This document shows, in pieces, positions 46,021-51,577 of a DNA stretch of 51,577 nt (its first letter is position 1; each line of letters starts with the position of its first letter). The position numbers were made by a program, and so were the translations under genes. Under the pieces are notes generated by a model, which saw only the letters and a list, made by a program, of their open reading frames with translations, searched no databases and was not told the origin of the DNA. Origin of the DNA: an uncultured Burkholderiales bacterium. GTDB lineage: Bacteria > Pseudomonadota > Gammaproteobacteria > Burkholderiales > Burkholderiaceae_C. The stretch is from positions 1 through 51,577 of the forward strand of contig CAIZSE010000053.1 in NCBI GenBank assembly GCA_903935585.1, written 5' to 3'.

Positions 46021-46211
46021 TCTGGCAAAACGCAGCCGAATTCTGGGCCATGGGTGGCTATGGCGTTTACGTGTGGGGCAGCATGGGGGTGTCGGCGGCC
46101 TTGTTGGCGCTCGAAGTGTGGCTGGCACGCATGGGCCGACAAGAGGCGCTCGATGAGGTGTGCGAAGCCATGGCGGCCGAGCCTGAAGAAACACCGGGAG
46201 GCAGCGCATGA
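46017..46211 (+). CDS. ccmD: Haem exporter protein CcmD
   Basis: A 64-residue small membrane protein with a single hydrophobic helix. It starts [20 protein letters not shown] with [16 protein letters not shown], the usual CcmD pattern (FWxMGGYGxYVW), and a charged tail. It helps release holo-CcmE from CcmABC. It overlaps ccmC and ccmE by four bases each. Confidence 0.94.
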   Translation: MIWQNAAEFWAMGGYGVYVWGSMGVSAALLALEVWLARMGRQEALDEVCEAMAAEPEETPGGSA

Positions 46212-46654
46212 AAAGCCGTCACAAGCGATTGTTCGGCATCGGCTTGGGCTTGATGCTGCTGTGTGGTGCGGTTTATTTCGTGCTGAATGCCTTTCAAAGC
46301 AACCTGGTTTTTTTCTTCACGCCCACGCAGGTGGCCGCTGGCGAAGCCCCCAAGGACGGCAGTTTCCGGGTGGGGGGGCTTGTGAAAGAGGGCAGCATCC
46401 AGCGCCAAGATTTGGCGATCGAATTCACGGTGACCGATCTGCACCAGGACGTGCAGGTCCGCTACGTCGGCTTGCTGCCCGACCTGTTCAAGGAGGGCAA
46501 GGGTGTGGTGGCGCAGGGCCGACTGGATGCGGGCCGCCTTTTTGTGGCCAGCGAGGTGCTGGCCAAGCACGACGAAAACTACATGCCACCCGAGGCCCAG
46601 CACGCGCTGGACGAGGCGGCCAAGGCCCGAACTGGCGGGGTGATGTCGAAATGA
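46208..46654 (+). CDS. ccmE: Cytochrome c-type biogenesis haem chaperone CcmE
   Basis: A 148-residue periplasmic haem chaperone with an N-terminal anchor ([20 protein letters not shown]). The OB-fold has [14 protein letters not shown]. The haem-linking histidine H121 and Y125 are in [13 protein letters not shown]. It carries haem from CcmC to CcmF. The stop is 30 bases before ccmF. Confidence 0.97.
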   Translation: MKSRHKRLFGIGLGLMLLCGAVYFVLNAFQSNLVFFFTPTQVAAGEAPKDGSFRVGGLVKEGSIQRQDLAIEFTVTDLHQDVQVRYVGLLPDLFKEGKGVVAQGRLDAGRLFVASEVLAKHDENYMPPEAQHALDEAAKARTGGVMSK

Positions 46655-46684
46655 CAGCTGCAGCCATTCAAACAGGAGCAAAGC

Positions 46685-48670
46685 ATGTGGCCTGAAGCGG
46701 GGCATCTGGCCTTGATCATGTCCGCCTGGGTGGCCTTGCTGCAGGCGGTGCTGCCGCTGTGGGGCAGTTTGTCCCCAAGGCGTGCAGGCTGGCAAGCCTT
46801 GGCAAGACCGCTGGCGGTGTTGCAGCTGGGCCTGATCGTGCTGGCCTTTTTGGCTTTGTGGCACGCCTTTTATGTGCACGATTTCAGTGTGGTGTATGTG
46901 GCGCACCACTCCAACACCTTGCTGCCCACGCCTTATCGCCTGTCGGCCATCTGGGCGGGCCATGAGGGCTCCTTGTTGCTGTGGGTGCTGATGCTGTCGC
47001 TGTGGTCGGTGGCGGTGGCCACGTTTTCGCGCCGATTGCCGCAGGCCTTGGTGGCCCAGGTGCTGGGGGTGATGGGTGCGGTGTCGGTGGGTTTTCTGGC
47101 CTTTATCCTGGCCTTGTCCAACCCGTTTGCGCGGCAGTTTCCAGCACCTGCGGAGGGGCGCGACCTGACACCGCTGTTGCAAGACCCCGGTCTGGTGATT
47201 CACCCGCCCATGCTCTACATGGGCTATGTGGGTTTGTCGGTGGCTTTTGCCTTTGCCATGGCGGCCTTGTTGTCGGGTCGGCTCGATGCGGCCTGGGCGC
47301 GCTGGGCCAGGCCCTGGACAGTGGCAGCCTGGGGCTTTTTGACCTTGGGCATCGCACTCGGTTCGTGGTGGGCGTATTACGAGTTGGGCTGGGGCGGTTG
47401 GTGGTTTTGGGACCCGGTGGAAAACGCCTCGCTCATGCCCTGGCTGGTGGCCACGGCCTTGATCCATTCGCTCATGGTCACCGACAAGCGTGGGCAGTTC
47501 AAGGCCTGGACGGTGCTGTTGGCCATTGGCGGGTTCTCGCTCAGTTTGCTGGGCACCTTCCTCGTGCGTTCGGGGGTGTTGACCTCGGTGCACGCCTTTG
47601 CCACCGACCCGGGTCGGGGCATTTTCATCTTGCTGTTTTTGTCTGTGGTGGTGGGTGTGTCACTGGCCTTGTTTGCCTGGCGGGCCCCGCAGTGGGCCAG
47701 CAACTCCCAGCCCGTGGTGGGCTCGCGTGAATCATTTTTGCTGCTCAACAGTGTGCTGTTGGTGGTGGCCATGGCGGCGGTGCTGTTGGGCACCTTGTAC
47801 CCGCTGATCATCGACGCGCTGGATCTGGGCAAGCTGTCGGTGGGGCCGCCTTATTTTGACCGTGTGTTTGTGCCCCTGATGGTGCCGCTGCTGCTGGCCA
47901 TGGTGCCGGGCCCGCTGGCACCCTGGCATGTGGCGCGTTGGGCCGCACTGCGTGCGGTGCTCGTGCCGGGTGTGATGGCGCTGCTGCTGGCCAGTGCCTG
48001 GGCCAGTTGGGGCGGTGCGCCTGCCGAGGCCAGCCAAGGCACCACATTTTCGGGCTGGCTCACGGTGATGGGCGGCACGCTGGGCGGCTGGATTGTCTTG
48101 TCGGGTGCCTGGCAAATCGCTCAGCGTCTGCGTTTGCCGGGCGCGCCGGGTCTGGCCTGGTGGGGCATGCATGTGGCGCACCTGGGCGTGGCGGTGCTGG
48201 TGCTGGGCATCACCGGCGTCAAGTCCTTTCAGGTAGAGCGCGATCTGCGCATGGGCCTGGGCGACGAGGTGAGCGTGGCCGGTTTTCGCTACAAACTGGT
48301 GGGCGTGGACAACCACCTGGGGCCAAATTACATGGCCTTGCGCGCGCAGGTTCAGGTGCATAAGGGCGAGACCCTGGTGCGCACTTTGCAGCCCGAAAAG
48401 CGCCGTTATGTATCGAGCGCCATGCCCATGACCGAAGCCGCGATCGACAGCACCTTGTGGCGTGATCTCTACGTTTCTTTGGGCGAGCCGCTGGCCAGTG
48501 ATCCGCCGCAATGGACCTTCCGGATTTACCACAAGCCCTTTGTGTCATGGATCTGGCTGGGCGCCGTGTTCATGGTGCTGGGCGGGGGGCTGGCCGCGTT
48601 TGACCGTCGCTATCGGCAAGTCGCACAAAAGCAGACCCACCCGTCAGGTCTTCAAGGTGTGCGGTCGTGA
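46685..48670 (+). CDS. ccmF: Haem lyase CcmF
   Basis: A 661-residue membrane protein with many hydrophobic spans. The WWD haem motif is GWGGWWFWDPVENASLMPWL. Neighbouring histidines are in YVAHHSNTLLPTPYRLSAIW, LVIHPPMLYMGYVG and TALIHSLMVTDKRGQFKAWT. It covalently joins haem to apocytochrome c with CcmH and CcmI. The periplasmic C-terminal domain (SFQVERDLRMGLGDEVSVAG) is present. GGAGCAAAGC precedes the ATG. It overlaps ccmG by four bases. Confidence 0.97.
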   Translation: MWPEAGHLALIMSAWVALLQAVLPLWGSLSPRRAGWQALARPLAVLQLGLIVLAFLALWHAFYVHDFSVVYVAHHSNTLLPTPYRLSAIWAGHEGSLLLWVLMLSLWSVAVATFSRRLPQALVAQVLGVMGAVSVGFLAFILALSNPFARQFPAPAEGRDLTPLLQDPGLVIHPPMLYMGYVGLSVAFAFAMAALLSGRLDAAWARWARPWTVAAWGFLTLGIALGSWWAYYELGWGGWWFWDPVENASLMPWLVATALIHSLMVTDKRGQFKAWTVLLAIGGFSLSLLGTFLVRSGVLTSVHAFATDPGRGIFILLFLSVVVGVSLALFAWRAPQWASNSQPVVGSRESFLLLNSVLLVVAMAAVLLGTLYPLIIDALDLGKLSVGPPYFDRVFVPLMVPLLLAMVPGPLAPWHVARWAALRAVLVPGVMALLLASAWASWGGAPAEASQGTTFSGWLTVMGGTLGGWIVLSGAWQIAQRLRLPGAPGLAWWGMHVAHLGVAVLVLGITGVKSFQVERDLRMGLGDEVSVAGFRYKLVGVDNHLGPNYMALRAQVQVHKGETLVRTLQPEKRRYVSSAMPMTEAAIDSTLWRDLYVSLGEPLASDPPQWTFRIYHKPFVSWIWLGAVFMVLGGGLAAFDRRYRQVAQKQTHPSGLQGVRS

Positions 48671-49287
48671 GCGCACCCTTGGCCGCATCCCCCAAGCCGC
48701 CAGGCATGCCCCGCTGGGTGTTCATGCCGTTGGCGCTTTTTTTGGGCATGGTGGTTTTTCTGGCCATCGGTCTGAACCGCAACCCCCAAGAAATTCCTTC
48801 GCCGCTCATTGGCAAGCCGGCGCCCGGCTTCCAGTTGCCTTTGGTGGGTGGCGTTGGCGTTTTCAGCGCCGACCAATTCAAGGGCCGTGTGACACTGGTC
48901 AACCTGTGGGCCACCTGGTGTGCAGGTTGCCGCGAAGAACACCCCTTGTTGTTGGCGCTGTCCCGGCAGCCGGGTTTGCAAATGGTGGGCCTCAACTACA
49001 AAGAGCTGCAGGCTTCCGAGTTGTCGGGCCAGGACCCGCACAGCCCCGAGGCCGTGCAAAAAGCCAGCGACCGCAACCAGGCCTGGCTGAAAAAGCACGG
49101 TCAGGCTTTTGGCGTGAACCTGCTGGACCCGGATGGCCGTGTGGGCATGGACTTTGGCGTCTATGGCTTGCCTGAAACCTATCTGGTGGACCGCGATGGC
49201 GTGGTGCGCTTCAAGCATGCCGGGGCTTTGACGCCCGAGGTTTTGCAGAAAAAACTGCTGCCCTTGCTGCGGAGCTTGCAGCCATGA
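48667..49287 (+). CDS. ccmG: Thiol:disulphide interchange protein CcmG/DsbE
   Basis: A 206-residue membrane-anchored thioredoxin-like reductant. It has an N-terminal span (WVFMPLALFLGMVVFLAIGL), IPSPLIGKPAPGFQLP and the active site NLWATWCAGCREEHP (C85, C88). The cis-proline loop lies in DFGVYGLPETYLVDRDG. It keeps apocytochrome cysteines reduced. The start is a GTG that overlaps the ccmF stop (GTGA). The CAGC dipeptide differs from E. coli's CPTC and may shift its redox potential. Confidence 0.96.
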   Translation: MSAPLAASPKPPGMPRWVFMPLALFLGMVVFLAIGLNRNPQEIPSPLIGKPAPGFQLPLVGGVGVFSADQFKGRVTLVNLWATWCAGCREEHPLLLALSRQPGLQMVGLNYKELQASELSGQDPHSPEAVQKASDRNQAWLKKHGQAFGVNLLDPDGRVGMDFGVYGLPETYLVDRDGVVRFKHAGALTPEVLQKKLLPLLRSLQP

Positions 49288-49799
49288 GCGGTGTTCTGAA
49301 AACAGGTGGCCGTTGTTTGTGCGTCGGGCTGTTGCTGTGGGCCATGGGGCAGGGCATGGCTGTCCAGGCGCAAGGGGCGCCATCCTTGCCGCCAGTTCAG
49401 GCCCCTGTATCGTCACCAGCCGAAGCCCTGCTGTCGCCCCAGGCGCAAGCCCGCTGGGACCACATTGCATCCGAGTTGCGCTGTCTGGTGTGTCAAAACG
49501 AGTCGCTGGCTTCTTCGAACGCCGAGCTGGCGGTGGACTTGCGGCGCGAGGTCCGAGGCCTGATCGAAAAGGGTCAAAGCGATGCCGACATCCGGACATT
49601 CCTGGTCAGCCGTTACGGAGACTTTGTGCTGTACCGGCCCGAGGTCAAGCCCGTCACCTGGCTGTTGTGGTTCGGGCCTTTCGCCTTGCTGCTGCTGGCG
49701 CTGGCAGTGGCCTTGCGCCTGATGCGCCGCCAGCCCGCAGCGCCCCCTGCGCTGACCGACAGTGAGCGCGAACGCGTGCGCCAAATTCTGGAGTCCTGA
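49284..49799 (+). CDS. ccmH: Cytochrome c-type biogenesis protein CcmH
   Basis: A 171-residue protein. A signal peptide (GLLLWAMGQGMAVQAQG) is followed by the conserved LRCLVCQNESLASSNAELA motif with redox cysteines C67 and C70. DLRREVRGLIEKGQSDADIR, FLVSRYGDFVLYRPEVKP and a C-terminal anchor (WLLWFGPFALLLLALAVAL) complete the family pattern. It reduces or presents the apocytochrome CxxCH motif. It overlaps ccmG by four bases, and its stop overlaps the ccmI start (TGATG). Confidence 0.97.
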   Translation: MSGVLKTGGRCLCVGLLLWAMGQGMAVQAQGAPSLPPVQAPVSSPAEALLSPQAQARWDHIASELRCLVCQNESLASSNAELAVDLRREVRGLIEKGQSDADIRTFLVSRYGDFVLYRPEVKPVTWLLWFGPFALLLLALAVALRLMRRQPAAPPALTDSERERVRQILES

Positions 49800-51076
49800 T
49801 GTCTTTCATGCCGCCCTGGTTTTGGTTGTTGTTGGCGCTGCTGGTCTTGAGCGCACTGGCGGGCTGGGTGTTGCAGCGCGGTCTGAAAAAACAAGCGCTG
49901 TTGGCTGAGGTCAACGATGTGCAAAGGCAGGCCAATCGCCAGATTCAGCAACAACATCTGACCGATCTTGACCAGGCTTTTGCCGAGGGCCGATTGAGCC
50001 CCGCGCAGCATGCTGTGGCGCGTGACGACATGCTGCGACATGTGCTGAGCGATGCCGCGACCGTGCAGGACACCGGCATGCGGTCCCCTGTGAATGCAGC
50101 AAGCACTGGGCCTGTGCGCGTGGTCTGGATCGTGCTGTCCTTGGCAGCAATCAGCGGCTGGACTTACACGCAGCTGGGCGCAGCCCAGGCCTGGTGGCCA
50201 CTGCCCTTGAGCCAGCGTGTGCAGATCACGTCCACCACGCCCGAACAACTGGCCGAGCAAACGCGCGCATGGCTGCAAGCCACGAAGACCCGACCGGGTG
50301 ATGCGCAAGCCTGGTTGACCCTGGCGCGCTTGCACGCCGCGCAAAACGAACACGCCCTGGCCGAACAAGCCCTGGCGCGGGTGCTGGTCTTGGCCCCTGA
50401 GAACGATCTGTGGATCGAGCGCGCACAGATGAAGGCCTTGAGCGCCGGAGGCGTGTTTGCCGGTGAGCCCTGGCAGTGGATTCAACAGGTGCTGACCGCG
50501 CAGCCGCAGCACTTGAATGCGCTGGTGCTGGCGGGCAGCGCCGCCTGGTCTGAAAAACGCCACGACGCGGCGCGAGCTTATTGGCAGCAAGCCCTTGGCC
50601 TCGTGCCCGCCGACAGCGAAGCTGCCCAGGGCTTGCAGCAAGCCCTCGCGCAAGCGACAGAAATGGCCAAGCTCGCCCAGGTGCAGGCATCGCAGACTGT
50701 GCCCGTGTTGACCCCAACCCCTTCAGGGGGCGATACCCGGCCCCTGATTCAGGGCGAAGTTCGTGTGTCGCCCGAGGTGCAAAGCCAGATCGGTGCCGGG
50801 GCAAGTTTGTTCGTTTACGCGGTGGCCGAAGAAGGCTCGCGCCGCCCCGTGGCCATTTGGCGTGGCACGCCCACAGCCTGGCCCGTCCGGTTTGGCTTGA
50901 GTGACAGCATGGGCATGGGGGCACCCCCGGTTTTGTCTTCGCTGGCACAGGTCCGTTTGGTGGCCCGAATTTCCAAAACCGGTTCAGCCCAGAAGCAGCC
51001 CGACGATTGGCAGGTGGAGCTGGCGGGCGTCAAGACCGGCGTGCAAGGCGTGGTGCTGAACATCACCGGGCGCTGA
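49799..51076 (+). CDS. ccmI: Cytochrome c-type biogenesis protein CcmI (CycH)
   Basis: A 425-residue protein. It has two membrane helices (FWLLLALLVLSALAGWVLQ; VVWIVLSLAAISGWTYTQLG) that flank a short coiled loop with FAEGRLSPAQHAVARDDML. A periplasmic region of TPR-like helices follows (PGDAQAWLTLARLHAAQNEH, RAYWQQALGLVPADSEAAQG). The C-terminal beta domain has RPLIQGEVRVSPEVQSQIGA and SLFVYAVAEEGSRRPVA. CcmI holds apocytochrome c for the haem lyase. It is the last gene of the ccm operon. Confidence 0.94.
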   Translation: MSFMPPWFWLLLALLVLSALAGWVLQRGLKKQALLAEVNDVQRQANRQIQQQHLTDLDQAFAEGRLSPAQHAVARDDMLRHVLSDAATVQDTGMRSPVNAASTGPVRVVWIVLSLAAISGWTYTQLGAAQAWWPLPLSQRVQITSTTPEQLAEQTRAWLQATKTRPGDAQAWLTLARLHAAQNEHALAEQALARVLVLAPENDLWIERAQMKALSAGGVFAGEPWQWIQQVLTAQPQHLNALVLAGSAAWSEKRHDAARAYWQQALGLVPADSEAAQGLQQALAQATEMAKLAQVQASQTVPVLTPTPSGGDTRPLIQGEVRVSPEVQSQIGAGASLFVYAVAEEGSRRPVAIWRGTPTAWPVRFGLSDSMGMGAPPVLSSLAQVRLVARISKTGSAQKQPDDWQVELAGVKTGVQGVVLNITGR

Positions 51077-51089
51077 AGCCGGGGGCTTC
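51075..51089. terminator. Hairpin between ccmI and hemE
   Basis: GAAGCC-GGG-GGCTTC is a perfect six-base-pair stem at the ccmI stop, in the 26-base gap to the convergent hemE end. It could act on both transcripts. No T run follows. Confidence 0.35.
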
Positions 51090-51102
51090 AACCCATCATC
51101 GA

Positions 51103-51577
51103 TCAGGCCTTGCGCTGTGCACGCGAATGGCTGTGCACCGCCTCCACCAGCGCTGTTACGTGCTCCGGCGGCGTGAACTGGCTGATGCCGTGGCCCAGGT
51201 TGAAGATGTGCGTTGGCCCGGTCGTAGCCCGGTCGGTGTGGGGTGTGCCAAAGCTGTCGAGCACGCGGCGCACTTCGGTGGCGATGTGGTCGGGCGGTGC
51301 AAACAAAATGTTCGGGTCGATGTTGCCTTGCAGGGCCTTGCCGGGGCCACCGGCCTTGCCACCCACCAGGGCGCGGGCGCGGCTCAGGTTCATGGTCCAG
51401 TCCAGGCCCAGCACGTCGCAGTTCAGGTCTGCCATTTCGGGCAGCCACAGGCCGCCGCCCTTGGTGAACACGATGCTGGGGATGCGCTGGCCGTTGTGTT
51501 CGGTCTTGAGTTGCGAGAGCACGCGGGCGGTGTAGGCCAGGCTAAATTCTTGGAATGCGCCATCGGCCAGCACGCCG
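51103..51577 (-). CDS. hemE: Uroporphyrinogen decarboxylase HemE, C-terminal part
   Basis: The last ~157 codons of hemE enter from the right edge; the start lies beyond the window. The sequence [20 protein letters not shown] with [46 protein letters not shown] and [20 protein letters not shown] matches the C-terminal half of HemE. HemE makes coproporphyrinogen III for haem and bacteriochlorophyll. It is convergent with ccmI. Whether the rest of the gene is intact cannot be seen. Confidence 0.97.
   Translation of the reverse strand, partial: GVLADGAFQEFSLAYTARVLSQLKTEHNGQRIPSIVFTKGGGLWLPEMADLNCDVLGLDWTMNLSRARALVGGKAGGPGKALQGNIDPNILFAPPDHIATEVRRVLDSFGTPHTDRATTGPTHIFNLGHGISQFTPPEHVTALVEAVHSHSRAQRKA

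Overview
The window is about 51.6 kb of GC-rich betaproteobacterial chromosome. It carries a large part of a photosynthesis gene cluster (PGC) of a purple, anoxygenic phototroph. The best guess is Burkholderiales, Comamonadaceae-like (Limnohabitans or Rhodoferax type). This is inferred from the abundant Bug-type solute receptors, the crtI-puhE-acsF-puhCBA gene order, PpsR, HiPIP and a System I ccm cluster; no database search was possible. No intergenic gap exceeds 300 bases, and I see no insertion sequence, phage or CRISPR array.

Layout. (1) 1-10.1 kb is accessory catabolism. A minus-strand group holds the start of a phytanoyl-CoA dioxygenase, a Bug receptor, a DUF3604 protein, a GntR regulator and a TauD-like dioxygenase with a frameshift near its end. 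A small zinc-ribbon protein follows. Then an IclR regulator lies divergent to a plus-strand Rieske oxygenase, Bug receptor and SDR dehydrogenase operon. (2) 10.2-12.1 kb holds a SOUL haem-binding protein, a first BLUF blue-light protein, a MerR-type regulator and tRNA-Pro(GGG) with a strong terminator. (3) 12.2-29.5 kb is one minus-strand superoperon of tightly packed, often ATGA-overlapping genes. In transcription order it reads bchF-bchN-bchB-bchH-bchL-bchM-lhaA-puhA-puhB-puhC-acsF-puhE-crtI-crtB and a second BLUF gene. (4) 29.7-37.2 kb, plus strand, holds an AerR-like B12-binding regulator, ppsR, bchG, a PucC-family transporter, bchP, tspO and a second AerR/PpaA-like gene. (5) 37.3-43.2 kb, minus strand, holds nnrU-bciB-bchI-bchD-bchO. 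(6) 43.3-51.1 kb, plus strand, holds a HiPIP gene and ccmABCDEFGHI. The 3' part of hemE enters from the right edge on the minus strand.

How it works together. The bch genes convert protoporphyrin IX to chlorophyllide and later attach and reduce the tail: BchHID chelatase, BchM, aerobic AcsF cyclase, BciB 8-vinyl reductase, BchLNB dark reductase, BchF, BchG, BchP. CrtB and CrtI make the carotenoid backbone. PuhABCE and LhaA build the reaction centre and LH1. HiPIP and the ccm products supply electron carriers. The pufBALM genes, bchCXYZ and the remaining crt genes are not in the window, so the PGC must continue or be split elsewhere.

Regulation is the most striking part. Six sites of the PpsR/CrtJ form TGT-N12-ACA, mostly close to TGTCAA-N6-TTGACA, lie in promoter regions: two before bchF, and one each before bchG, bchI, nnrU/HiPIP and the ccm operon. 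In three of them the right half-site is itself the TTGACA -35 box. Around PpsR the window encodes two stand-alone BLUF proteins, two stand-alone AerR/PpaA-type B12 proteins and TspO. This looks like the Rhodobacter AppA-PpsR light and redox switch with AppA's BLUF and SCHIC/B12-like modules on separate polypeptides.
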